Source: an uncultured bacterium (GTDB lineage Bacteria; Gemmatimonadota; Gemmatimonadetes; Longimicrobiales; RSA9). Taken from it: a stretch of DNA of 30,665 bases. Location: positions 1-30,665 of the forward strand of contig CALKIP010000267.1 in the NCBI GenBank assembly GCA_937995995.1, written 5' to 3'. The notes beneath the pieces were generated by a model. The model worked only from the letters and a program-made list of their open reading frames with translations, made no database searches and was not told the origin of the DNA. Each line of letters begins with the position of its first letter. Within the stretch, counting starts at the first letter, position 1. Position numbers and translations under genes: made by a program. Shown here piece after piece: positions 7,182 through 14,971 of the stretch.

Positions 7182-8144
7182 TTGGCACGAAGCGGCGTCC
7201 TTGTCACGACTCTCCTCTCGATCGTCGTCCTGGCGGTCGCCGGCTGCGCGGACGGCGGCGGGCGCGACACCGATGCGTTCGCCACGGTCGTAGACGACGC
7301 GGGCCGCGCGGTCCGCGTCGCCGCCCCCCCCACCCGAATCATCTCTCTGATCCCGGCGGTCACCGAAACCATCATCGCCCTCGGCGCCACGGACCGGCTG
7401 GTCGCGCGCACGGCCTTCGACACGGATCCGACGATCGCGCACCTGCCGTCGACGGAGCAGGCGCTGATCCCGAACGTGGAGTGGCTCACCCGCTTCCGTC
7501 CGGAGCTCGTCGTCGCATGGGCGGACGGCAGGTCGCGCACGGTCGTCGAGCGACTCGGCGTGATCGGCGTGCCGGTCTACGGCGCCGCGATCGAGACGCT
7601 CGACGATGTGGACGCCACGATCCGAAACCTCGGCCGTCTGCTGGGGCTGGACGCACGAGCGGATTCCCTGGCCGATGCACTGGCGGCTGAGCTGGACGCA
7701 GTGCGTGGCGCGGTGGCCGGTCGTGAACCGCCCAGCGTCTTCTACCTGATCGGGCGCGACCCCGTCATGACCGCGGGGCCGGGCACCTTCGTGGACGAGG
7801 TGATCACCGCGGCCGGCGGGCGAAACCTCTTCGCCGATGCGGCTTCCGGGTGGCCGCAGGTCTCGCTCGAGGAGATCGTGCACCGGCAGCCGGACGTGCT
7901 GATCGTGCCGCTCGGCGAGTGGAACGCGCCCAGAGCCATCGAGGAGCTTCGTCGTGCGCCCGGCTGGCGCGAGCTGCGCGCGGTCCGCGAGGGTCGCGTC
8001 TATGCAGTCGACGCGGAGACCTTCAACCGCCCCGGCCCGCGCATGGGCCAGGTCGCACGGCATCTCGCGGGACTGCTGCACGGGGAGGCGTTTTCGCAGG
8101 ACGCCTCCACCGACGACTCGCGCACGCCGGAGGCTGCGCCGTGA
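7179..8144 (+). CDS. btuF: Cobalamin ABC transporter substrate-binding lipoprotein (BtuF-like)
   Basis: The 321-residue precursor has a lipoprotein signal ending LAVAGC (Cys23) and a periplasmic-binding fold of the FecB/BtuF type: VAAPPTRIISLIPAVTETIIALG at the first domain edge, and VSLEEIVHRQPDVLIVPLG later. It would bind cobalamin or cobinamide and hand it to the permease. The cobalamin riboswitch in its leader sets the ligand. The start is TTG 7179 with a second TTG directly after; AAGGA is 8 nt upstream, inside the riboswitch terminator. The stop overlaps the permease start as GTGA. Confidence 0.9.
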   Translation: MLARSGVLVTTLLSIVVLAVAGCADGGGRDTDAFATVVDDAGRAVRVAAPPTRIISLIPAVTETIIALGATDRLVARTAFDTDPTIAHLPSTEQALIPNVEWLTRFRPELVVAWADGRSRTVVERLGVIGVPVYGAAIETLDDVDATIRNLGRLLGLDARADSLADALAAELDAVRGAVAGREPPSVFYLIGRDPVMTAGPGTFVDEVITAAGGRNLFADAASGWPQVSLEEIVHRQPDVLIVPLGEWNAPRAIEELRRAPGWRELRAVREGRVYAVDAETFNRPGPRMGQVARHLAGLLHGEAFSQDASTDDSRTPEAAP

Positions 8145-9208
8145 CCCCGCGCGCATCGGAGCGGGCCACACTCACGGACGAGCGGCGCCGGACGGGCGAG
8201 GCGCTTTCCAGTGGCCTGTCCGCGACCTATCCACTCCGCCTCCTGCTCCTCGCGCTCCTGGCCGCCGTGGCACTCGTCGCGAGCATCGCGCTCGGTGCTG
8301 CCGGCATCCCGCTCCGTGACGTGGTCGAGGCACTCGGCGGCCGCGGCGATGAGACGACCCGGACGATCGTGCTCGAGCTCCGCCTGCCACGCGCCGTCCT
8401 ATCCGCACTCGTCGGCGGCGGGCTCGCACTCGCGGGCGCGGTCTTCCAGGCGCTGCTCCGCAACCCACTCGCCGAGCCGTACCTGCTCGGCGTCTCGAGC
8501 GGCGCGGCGGTCGGGGCCGTAGGTGCGGTCGCCCTCGGGTGGTCGGCCGTGGCGCCGTGGTCGACGCCCGTCGCAGCGTTCATCGGCGCACTCGTCTCGA
8601 TCGTCGTCGTCTTCCACATCGCGGCCGGCGTCGGCCGCGCACTCGACACCCGTGTCCTGCTCCTGGCCGGCGTGGTCATCGGCGCGTTCTTCAACGCGCT
8701 CACACTACTGATTCTGAACTTCGCCGACGTCGAGACGTTCCGCTCCGCGGTCTTCTGGATGATGGGCAGCCTGGCCGCGGCATCCTGGCCTGCCACGCTG
8801 CTCCTGGCCGCGTACCTCCTCCCCGCCATCGCCATCCTTCTCGCACTCGCCCGGCCGCTCAATCTGCTGGCCATGGGCGAGGAGACGGCGCTGTACCTGG
8901 GAACGCGAGTGGAGCGTGTGAAGTGGGCCGCCTTCGTCGTCGCATCGCTCCTGGTGGCGGCGAGCGTCGCGGTGGCCGGGGTGATCGGCTTCGTCGGGCT
9001 GATCGTGCCCCACGCGCTGCGGCTCCTCTGGGGGAGCGACCATCGGCTGCTGCTCCCCGGCTGTGTGCTGGCCGGCGCCGCGGTCCTCCTCGCGGTCGAC
9101 ACCGCAGCACGCACCATTGCGGCGCCGGCCGAGCTGCCGGTCGGCGTCGTGACCGCGCTGGTCGGCGTGCCGGTCTTCCTCGTGATCCTGACCCGGAGGC
9201 CGCTGTGA
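8141..9208 (+). CDS. btuC: Cobalamin ABC transporter permease (BtuC-like, FecCD family)
   Basis: The product is 355 residues and mostly hydrophobic, about ten membrane helices after a polar N-terminal tail of about 28 residues. Family marks include LELRLPRAVLSALVGGGLALAGAVFQ cut by the loop RNPLAEPYLLGVSSGAAVG, the ATPase-contact region around MGEETALYLG, and VIGFVGLIVPHALRLLWGSDHR. It forms the inner-membrane channel with BtuD. The start is GTG 8141 in a 4-bp overlap with btuF; the open frame reaches back to 7850 but that part is inside btuF and has no signal. FecCD permeases also carry iron siderophores, so cobalamin specificity rests on the riboswitch. Confidence 0.93.
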   Translation: MTPRASERATLTDERRRTGEALSSGLSATYPLRLLLLALLAAVALVASIALGAAGIPLRDVVEALGGRGDETTRTIVLELRLPRAVLSALVGGGLALAGAVFQALLRNPLAEPYLLGVSSGAAVGAVGAVALGWSAVAPWSTPVAAFIGALVSIVVVFHIAAGVGRALDTRVLLLAGVVIGAFFNALTLLILNFADVETFRSAVFWMMGSLAAASWPATLLLAAYLLPAIAILLALARPLNLLAMGEETALYLGTRVERVKWAAFVVASLLVAASVAVAGVIGFVGLIVPHALRLLWGSDHRLLLPGCVLAGAAVLLAVDTAARTIAAPAELPVGVVTALVGVPVFLVILTRRPL

Positions 9209-10083
9209 CGAGGCGCCCGGAGCACTCGGCCGCGCCCGCCTTCCAGACCCGTGGCGTGGTCCATTGCTACCCCGGCGCAGAGCGCCCCGCGGTGGACGGC
9301 ATCGACCTGGACGTGCCGCGCGGCTCATTCTACGCGATCCTCGGCCCGAACGGCTCCGGCAAGTCTACGTTGCTGCGGTTGCTGCTCGGCGCGCTCGCAC
9401 CCACCTCGGGCGCCGTCCTCTACGATGGCGCGCCGGTCGGATCGTGGAGCCGGCGCGACTTCGCGCGGCGTGTGGGCGTCGTGGCGCAGGGCGAGGAAGC
9501 GGTCTTCCCGATCCGTGTGCGGGATCTGGTGGCCATGGGTCGCTACCCGCACCTCGGCCCGTGGCGGCGCGAGTCGGCTGCGGACCGAGCCGCGATCGAG
9601 GAAGCCATGGAGCGCTGCGACGTCGCCGAGTTCGCCACACGGCCGTTTTCGACGCTCTCCGGCGGGGAGCGCCAGCGCGCGCGCATCGCCCGGGCGCTGG
9701 CACAGCAGCCGGCCACGCTCGTACTCGACGAGCCGACCGCATCACTCGACGTGATGCACGAGATGGCGATCTTCGAACTGCTCGGCACCTTGGCCGAGCG
9801 CGACGGCGTGACCGTCCTCCTCGTCACGCACAACCTCAATCTGGCCGCGCGCTACGCGCACCGGATCCTCCTCCTCGATCGTGGTCGGCCGGTCGCCGAG
9901 GGTCCGCCCGGGCAGGTGCTGAAGCGCGACATCCTCGAGGCGGTCTACCACTGGCCCATGGCGGTGACGGCGCACCCGGGTCCCGGCCCGGATGCCGGCG
10001 CGCCGCAGGTCGTGCCTCTCACGGGGGCGGCGTCGTCCCCCGCTCATTCGAATCGAAGTTCAGACAACGGAGACGATCGATGA
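9205..10083 (+). CDS. btuD: Cobalamin ABC transporter ATP-binding protein (BtuD-like)
   Basis: This 292-residue ATPase has all ABC motifs: Walker A GPNGSGKST (47-55), Q-loop VVAQGEE, signature LSGGERQRARIARAL, Walker B LVLDEPTASLD, and the switch His in LLVTHN. It energises import through BtuC. After the ATPase core is a Pro/Gly/Ser-rich tail of about 40 residues, longer than usual and without recognisable domain. The start is GTG 9205, overlapping the btuC stop as GTGA, and its own stop overlaps the receptor start as ATGA. Confidence 0.93.
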   Translation: MTRRPEHSAAPAFQTRGVVHCYPGAERPAVDGIDLDVPRGSFYAILGPNGSGKSTLLRLLLGALAPTSGAVLYDGAPVGSWSRRDFARRVGVVAQGEEAVFPIRVRDLVAMGRYPHLGPWRRESAADRAAIEEAMERCDVAEFATRPFSTLSGGERQRARIARALAQQPATLVLDEPTASLDVMHEMAIFELLGTLAERDGVTVLLVTHNLNLAARYAHRILLLDRGRPVAEGPPGQVLKRDILEAVYHWPMAVTAHPGPGPDAGAPQVVPLTGAASSPAHSNRSSDNGDDR

Positions 10084-12062
10084 AGCGATCTCGCTGGTTG
10101 GGCCCCACGGGCAGCCTCGTGCTGGGCGCGACGCTCGCCACGCAGCCACTCGCGGCACAGGAGCCGACGGACACCGTCGCGATCGAAGAACTCGTCGTGA
10201 CCGCGACGCGGCTCGCGGTGCCGGCCGCGGCGGTGTCGTCGGCGGTGACGGTGTTGCGTGGCGCCGAGCTACGGGAGCAGGGCGTGACGCACGTGATCGA
10301 TGCGATCCGTGCGCTGCCGGGGCTGTCCGTCGTGCAGAACGGGCCTCCCGGCGCGACGGCGTCGCTCTTCGTGCGCGGCGGCGAGAGCGATTACGTTCAG
10401 GTCCTCGTCGACGGGGTGCCGATCAACGAGCCCGGTGGGAGGGCGGACCTGGCGTCGCTCACCACGGACAACATCGAGCGGATCGAGGTCGTGCGCGGGC
10501 CGGCGAGCGTGCTCTACGGCTCGGACGCGGTGAGCGGCGTCATCCAGATCTTCACCCGCACGGGGGGCGAGCGGACACGCGCCTCGGCTTCGGTGCGTGG
10601 CGGCAGCTACGGCACGCTCGCCTACGATGCCGAACTCTCCGGCGCCGCCGGTCCCGTGAGCTACGCCATCGCCGCGTCGCGCTACGGTACCGACGGCGTC
10701 TACGAAATCAACAACGAGTACCGTAACGACGTGCTGAGTGGCAGAGTCCACTACCGCCCCGACGCGCTCACGGAGATCAACGCCACCGTGCGCTACGGTG
10801 ACGCGCGCTATCATTACCCGACGGACGGCGCCGGCAACGTCGTGGACAGCAACGCCTACCAGGACGACCAGCGGCTCGTACTGGGGCTCGAGCTCGCGCG
10901 CCGTCTCACGGACCGCTTCGAGGCGCGTCTCCTCCTGAGCGCGAGCGAGCTCGACGCGCTGACGCACGACGCGCAGGACAACGCCGCCGACACGCTCGGC
11001 TCCTGGGCGTACCGCTCCGTCTCCGACATCCGCCGCCGCGCCGCGGAGCTGAGGGCAAACTACAACCTGGCCGACCGAGGCGTACTTACGGCCGGCGTCG
11101 AGCTCGAGGCGCAGTCGCTCGACAATGAGAGCGAGTCCGATGGCGAATGGGGTCCCAGCTCCGATGCGTTCAATGCCGAGCGGACGAACCACGGCTACTA
11201 CACGCAGCTCCTCCTCGAGCCGGCCGGCAATCTGTACCTGACGCTCGGCGCACGACTCGACGACAACGAAGCCTTCGGCAGCTTCGAGACGTACCGCGCC
11301 GGGATTGCCTACGCGCTGCCCACGGGCACGCGCCTGCGCGGCGCCTTCGGCACCGCGTTCAAGGAGCCGACCTTCCACGAGAACTATTCGGAGGGCTACT
11401 CTCGCGGGAACCCGGATCTGCACCCCGAACGTTCCCGGAGCTGGGAGGTGGGGATCGAGCAGTCGGTGCGCGACGGCCGTATCACGCTGGCCGCCACCTA
11501 CTTCGACCAGCGCTTCAGGGACATGATCCAGTACCGCACGGTGCCCGTCGAATCGAACGAGCCGAACTACGAGAACATCGCCCGTGCCGATGTCTCCGGC
11601 ATCGAACTCGAAGCGACGCCCGCGCCGCTCCCGGGGCTCGCGGCGAGGCTCGGCTACACTCGCCTCGACTCCGAGGTCGTGGATGCGGGCTTCCAGGAGG
11701 GACCGGACGCAGAGTTCGTGAATGGCCAGCGACTGATCCGCAGGCCCGACCACAGTGCGCGACTCGATATGCGCTACGCCTTGGGGAGCCGTGGCGCATT
11801 CGATCTCGGCGTGCAGTACGTCGGAGGGCGAGACGACCTCGACTTCAGCGACTGGCCCTCCAAGCGGGTGCAGCTTCCGGCGTACACCCTGGTCGACCTC
11901 GGCACCGAGCTAAGACTCGTGCCCGCGGCCGACCGGCGCCCCGCGATCACCGCCATGTTGCGCGTGGAGAACCTGCTCGACGAGAGCTACCAGGAGATCG
12001 TGCACTTCCGCACGCGCGGGCGCGCGCTCACGGTCGGGGTACGGGTGGGGACGGGCGGGTGA
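10080..12062 (+). CDS. btuB: TonB-dependent outer-membrane receptor (BtuB-like, cobalamin)
   Basis: The 660-residue precursor has a signal peptide ending PLAAQ, a TonB-box-like EELVVTATR, then the plug domain (about 45-165) with LRALPGLSVVQ-like and VRGGESDYVQVLVDGVPIN motifs and IERIEVVRGPASVLYGSDAVSGVIQI. The rest is a beta-barrel with the usual NYSEGYSRGNPDLHPERS box. It would carry cobalamin across the outer membrane using TonB energy. GGAG lies 10 nt ahead of ATG 10080. The final residues (VGTGG) lack the usual terminal aromatic, which is mildly odd for a barrel. It closes the riboswitch operon. Confidence 0.92.
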   Translation: MKRSRWLGPTGSLVLGATLATQPLAAQEPTDTVAIEELVVTATRLAVPAAAVSSAVTVLRGAELREQGVTHVIDAIRALPGLSVVQNGPPGATASLFVRGGESDYVQVLVDGVPINEPGGRADLASLTTDNIERIEVVRGPASVLYGSDAVSGVIQIFTRTGGERTRASASVRGGSYGTLAYDAELSGAAGPVSYAIAASRYGTDGVYEINNEYRNDVLSGRVHYRPDALTEINATVRYGDARYHYPTDGAGNVVDSNAYQDDQRLVLGLELARRLTDRFEARLLLSASELDALTHDAQDNAADTLGSWAYRSVSDIRRRAAELRANYNLADRGVLTAGVELEAQSLDNESESDGEWGPSSDAFNAERTNHGYYTQLLLEPAGNLYLTLGARLDDNEAFGSFETYRAGIAYALPTGTRLRGAFGTAFKEPTFHENYSEGYSRGNPDLHPERSRSWEVGIEQSVRDGRITLAATYFDQRFRDMIQYRTVPVESNEPNYENIARADVSGIELEATPAPLPGLAARLGYTRLDSEVVDAGFQEGPDAEFVNGQRLIRRPDHSARLDMRYALGSRGAFDLGVQYVGGRDDLDFSDWPSKRVQLPAYTLVDLGTELRLVPAADRRPAITAMLRVENLLDESYQEIVHFRTRGRALTVGVRVGTGG

Positions 12063-12068
12063 TGCGGT

Positions 12069-12129
12069 GCCGGCGGGTGCACTGCCGGCGCGCTCGTGGG
12101 TAGCGCTCCGGCAGTGCACTCCCGCCGGC
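12069..12129. terminator. Long stem-loop between btuB and a converging gene
   Basis: GCCGGCGGG-TGCACTGCCGG (12069-12088) is the reverse complement of 12108-12129 except for a 2-nt bulge, with a 19-nt loop. It lies just past the btuB stop and ahead of the end of the converging Dph6-like gene. There is no T-tract on either side. It probably acts as a bidirectional barrier or mRNA 3' end. Confidence 0.55.
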
Positions 12130-12146
12130 CTTGGGCCAGCCACCGA

Positions 12147-12806
12147 TCATTGGTCCCCTACGGGGATCAGGTCCTGGATACGGTGGCCCTCGATCTCGAA
12201 GTCATCGCCCACGGTGAAGCGGACCGGCGCCTGAAAAAGCGGTCCGTCGTAGACGAAGCTGTGATATTCGCCGCGCTCGCCGGCCAGGTCGATCCCCGGA
12301 GTCGCGTGCAGTTCCTCGACGAAGCGGGCATCCAGCTCCCGGCCGACCCACTCGCCGCGTCCCAGCTCGAGGTTCACGCCGACGATGCGGGCGCGGTAGC
12401 CGCGCTCGATGAACTCATCGAGGACAGCAGTCGGCGCTTCACCCCAGAGCGGCTCGATGTGTTCCAGCCCGCGCCCGGTTATCCGCTCATCGTACCACGC
12501 ACGGATGTCTTCGAGGTGGATGTTGCCGAAGACGATCCCACCGACGCCACGCGCCTGGAGCGTATCGAGGACCCGGTCCAGCGCCGCGGCGTAGTCCCCG
12601 GGGTGCGTGTGTGCTTCGACCAGCTCACGGCCGAGTGCCGCGGCCTGTGCGGCGATCAATTCGCGCCGGACGCCGTGAAAGCGGACCCTGCCGCTGGTCC
12701 CCTCGTGGATGGTGAAGAGGTAGCGGACGTCGAGGCCCTGGCGCACGGCGCGGTCCAGCGCCAGTGCGGCGTCCTTCCCGCCGCTCCAGCTCAATGCGAG
12801 GTTCAT
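12147..12806 (-). CDS. Dph6-like PP-loop ATPase (diphthine-ammonia ligase family)
   Basis: The 219-residue product opens with the PP-loop LALSWSGGKDAALAL, which binds ATP pyrophosphate in ATP pyrophosphatases, and continues with the family segments GIVFGNIHLEDIRAWYDE and ARIVGVNLELGRGEWVGRELD, ending with ERGEYHSFVYDGPLF. In eukaryotes and archaea, Dph6 amidates diphthine on EF2. Bacteria lack diphthamide, so the bacterial role is unknown, perhaps amidation of another carboxylate. It converges on the cobalamin uptake operon, which makes a link to corrinoid handling thinkable but unproven. The start is ATG 12806 close after a hairpin; no clear ribosome binding site is visible. Confidence 0.85.
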   Translation of the reverse strand: MNLALSWSGGKDAALALDRAVRQGLDVRYLFTIHEGTSGRVRFHGVRRELIAAQAAALGRELVEAHTHPGDYAAALDRVLDTLQARGVGGIVFGNIHLEDIRAWYDERITGRGLEHIEPLWGEAPTAVLDEFIERGYRARIVGVNLELGRGEWVGRELDARFVEELHATPGIDLAGERGEYHSFVYDGPLFQAPVRFTVGDDFEIEGHRIQDLIPVGDQ

Positions 12807-12822
12807 CGGGGCAAAGATGCAC

Positions 12823-12860
12823 GACGGGCGCGCCCCCGCAAGTCGGAGGGCGCGCCCGTC
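12823..12860 (-). terminator. Perfect 13-bp hairpin after the DUF4382 gene
   Basis: GACGGGCGCGCCC (12823-12835) and GGGCGCGCCCGTC (12848-12860) pair without mismatch around a 12-nt loop. Read on the minus strand it lies 33 bp past the DUF4382 stop and just before the Dph6-like start. What follows is GTGCATCTTTG, only a weak T-run. Confidence 0.6.
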
Positions 12861-12893
12861 GCTGAATGCCGGTCGAGTGCGGACCGTACCGGC

Positions 12894-13826
12894 TCAGGAC
12901 CCCGTCGCCGAGGTCACGGTCACATCGATCAGGTACGTGCCTCCCGATTCGACATCGACCTCGAGCGGGCCAGCCGGGGCTACCGTGAAATCCACCCCCG
13001 TCACCGCACCGAAGTCGAGCGTATACGTGCCGGGGATCAGGTACCTGAACTCGGCCTCGTAGGTGCCGTCCTCGTTCTTGTCGGTGAAGGCGAGCGTCTC
13101 CTCGCTGCCCCCCTCGTTGGTCAGCGCGGCGGTGAAGTCGCCGAGCGTGATCTGAACGTCGCCGATCACCGGCAGCTCGACCGTGTCGGCCAGCTTGAGC
13201 CAGACGGTGATGGTGCTGGCCTCGTGCAGCTCCGTGGCCTGGATCACCGGGTTCATCACCCACCGGCCGGAGTTTCCGGCCTCGCGACCGAAACTCTGGG
13301 CGACGTCGAAGTCGATCAGGAGCACCGTTTCCTCACCGTCCCGGATCGTCGTGCCCCCGGGGAGGTTGACCTTCAGCCCACTCGCCGAGCAGCTCGGGCA
13401 GTGCAGCTCTCCATCGACTTCGAGCTCCGCGGGGACGTGCTCGTAGTCCGCGGTCGCGTAGACCGAAGTCGTGCCATCGCCGTTGTCCACCACGGCGTAC
13501 GCGCCGTCGATCACCAGGCGAAGCTGGCCGTACGACCCCGCCGGCACCAGCACGTCGCTGGCCAGCTCGGCCACATCGTTCGCCAGCGTCAGCAGGTCGG
13601 TCGTCACCGCCTCATCCATCATCACGACCTCGCCGCCGCCACCCTGGAGATAGATTTTCGAGATGGTGACCACCGCCTCCTCGAAATCGCCGGGGGCGTC
13701 GGTGAGCATGAGCGACACCCGGCCGGTGTCCGCGTCCACGTTCGTGCCGGAATCGTCGTCACACGCGCCGAGGGGGAGAGTCAAGGCCAGCACCACGGCC
13801 GTCCATGCCTTGAAGCTTCGGATCAT
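12894..13826 (-). CDS. DUF4382-domain lipoprotein
   Basis: This 310-residue protein has a lipoprotein signal ending LPLGAC (Cys22) and an Asp/Gly-rich linker. It then shows the DUF4382 start VSLMLTDAPGDFEEAVVTISKIYLQ and the later segment LVPAGSYGQLRLVID. Two close Cys (CPSC, about residue 145) could bind metal or form a disulfide. The C-terminal third (FTDKNEDGTYEAEFRYLIPG onward) resembles an Ig-like carboxypeptidase-regulatory fold. DUF4382 proteins are cell-surface or periplasmic and of unknown role. GGGAGG lies about 6 nt ahead of ATG 13826, a strong ribosome binding site. It is followed by a perfect terminator hairpin and so is probably monocistronic. Confidence 0.85.
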   Translation of the reverse strand: MIRSFKAWTAVVLALTLPLGACDDDSGTNVDADTGRVSLMLTDAPGDFEEAVVTISKIYLQGGGGEVVMMDEAVTTDLLTLANDVAELASDVLVPAGSYGQLRLVIDGAYAVVDNGDGTTSVYATADYEHVPAELEVDGELHCPSCSASGLKVNLPGGTTIRDGEETVLLIDFDVAQSFGREAGNSGRWVMNPVIQATELHEASTITVWLKLADTVELPVIGDVQITLGDFTAALTNEGGSEETLAFTDKNEDGTYEAEFRYLIPGTYTLDFGAVTGVDFTVAPAGPLEVDVESGGTYLIDVTVTSATGS

Positions 13827-13869
13827 CCAATCCTCCCACTGAGGTTAGCTCCACCTGCCGAATCATGCT

Positions 13870-13910
13870 CGGGGGCGGGTTCCGATCAAGCCGATCGGAG
13901 CCAGCCCCCG
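13870..13910 (-). terminator. 18-pair hairpin downstream of rsgA
   Basis: The outer arms CGGGGGC (13870-13876) and GCCCCCG (13904-13910), the middle gggt/gcca and the inner arms TCCGATC (13881-13887) and GATCGGA (13893-13899) form one continuous stem. It has a single G-A mismatch, a G-T pair and a 5-nt loop. On the minus strand it lies about 140 bp past the rsgA stop and 44 bp before the DUF4382 start. It may end the sigma-rsgA transcript, or be the leader of the DUF4382 mRNA. There is no T-tract. The 139 bp between it and rsgA show nothing I can name. Confidence 0.55.
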
Positions 13911-14049
13911 GGCCTAGCACCTCTATAACGATTCACTGGGGGAAGAAGTCACACCCGAGATTCGTACCCCAGCATCGGGCGGGCGACGATGTTGTGATTG
14001 GTCAGGGGAAGTGTACGTCTGTAGGGGGATTCGGTGCGTGCGACCGCCT

Positions 14050-14958
14050 TCAGCCTTCCTCGGTGCGGAGCGCCCTGTAGCTCTCGTAGCGCGCCTCGGG
14101 GATCTCGCCGGCGTCGACGGCTTCGCGGATCGCACACCCCGGCTCGTGGATGTGGGAGCAGCCGTGGCCGAAACGACAGTCGCCGAGGTAGGGCCGAAAC
14201 TCGGGGAAATACGCGTCCAGGTGCTCGGGCTCGATCCCCCACAACCCGAGCTCGCGCAGCCCTGGCGTGTCCGCCACGTACCCGCCACAGCGTAGCGCGA
14301 TCAGCTCCGCCGAGACAGTGGTGTGGCGCCCCTTGCCCACGGCCTCGCTCACCTCGGCGGTCCGAAGCTGCAGTCCCGGCTCCACGGCGTTCAACAGACT
14401 CGACTTGCCGACGCCGGACGGCCCGGTCAGTACACTGATCCGGTCGCAGAGCCGCTCGCGCAGTGCGGCGATCCCCACCCCCTCGCCCGCGCTCGTGTAG
14501 AGCACAGGGTAACCTGCCGCCTCGTAGTCGGCAAAGCGATCGCGGGCCGAATCGAGCCCGACCAGGTCGATCTTGTTGACGACGACGAGCGCCGGGAGAT
14601 CGTTCGCCTCCGCCAGGACGAGGAAGCGGTCCAGCATGCGCAGGCGGGGCTCGGGGTGGGCGGCGGCGAAGACGGCGACGACCTGATCCACATTGGCCAC
14701 GATGACCTTCGCCCGCCGAGCCCCTTGTCCGGGGGCCCGACGGGCGAGTTCGCTGCGGCGTTCGTCCACCGTCTCGATCGTCACGCTGCCATCGGCGTGC
14801 TGCTCGACGCCGACCCGGTCGCCGACGACGACGCGGTCACCGGTCCTCTGCTCCCGCTTGAGCCGGCCGCGCAGCACGGCGTCGACGACGCCGCCCACGT
14901 CCAGCTCCACCTCATAGATACCGCCTGCCGCCCTACGGACCGTCCCCCGGTGCAGCAC
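14050..14958 (-). CDS. rsgA: Ribosome small-subunit-dependent GTPase A
   Basis: RsgA is a late 30S assembly GTPase. The 302-residue product has an N-terminal OB fold, then the circularly permuted GTPase order typical of the family: G4 NKID (128-131), G1 GPSGVGKS (179-186), a TT switch in GKGRHTTV, and G3 DTPG (230-233). The zinc finger Cys261-x5-Cys267-x-His269-x5-Cys275 follows. The start is GTG 14958 because AGGAGG (14968-14973) lies 9 nt upstream; that ribosome binding site overlaps the stop codon of the sigma factor gene. The frame is open up to 15060 but that extension lies in the sigma gene. It is cotranscribed with the sigma factor. Confidence 0.95.
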   Translation of the reverse strand: MLHRGTVRRAAGGIYEVELDVGGVVDAVLRGRLKREQRTGDRVVVGDRVGVEQHADGSVTIETVDERRSELARRAPGQGARRAKVIVANVDQVVAVFAAAHPEPRLRMLDRFLVLAEANDLPALVVVNKIDLVGLDSARDRFADYEAAGYPVLYTSAGEGVGIAALRERLCDRISVLTGPSGVGKSSLLNAVEPGLQLRTAEVSEAVGKGRHTTVSAELIALRCGGYVADTPGLRELGLWGIEPEHLDAYFPEFRPYLGDCRFGHGCSHIHEPGCAIREAVDAGEIPEARYESYRALRTEEG

Positions 14959-14971
14959 GACGGCAGGCCTC

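Noticed and set aside
10269..11753. Minus-strand open frame of 494 codons within btuB
   Set aside because: Antisense shadow of a clear TonB-dependent receptor.
12096..13928. Plus-strand open frame of 610 codons
   Set aside because: It runs antisense across the Dph6-like and DUF4382 genes and two hairpins; only the minus-strand proteins show recognisable domains.
13927..14049. Possible small RNA or tRNA after rsgA
   Set aside because: No cloverleaf or T-loop consensus could be formed; only a TATAAC-like stretch is visible.
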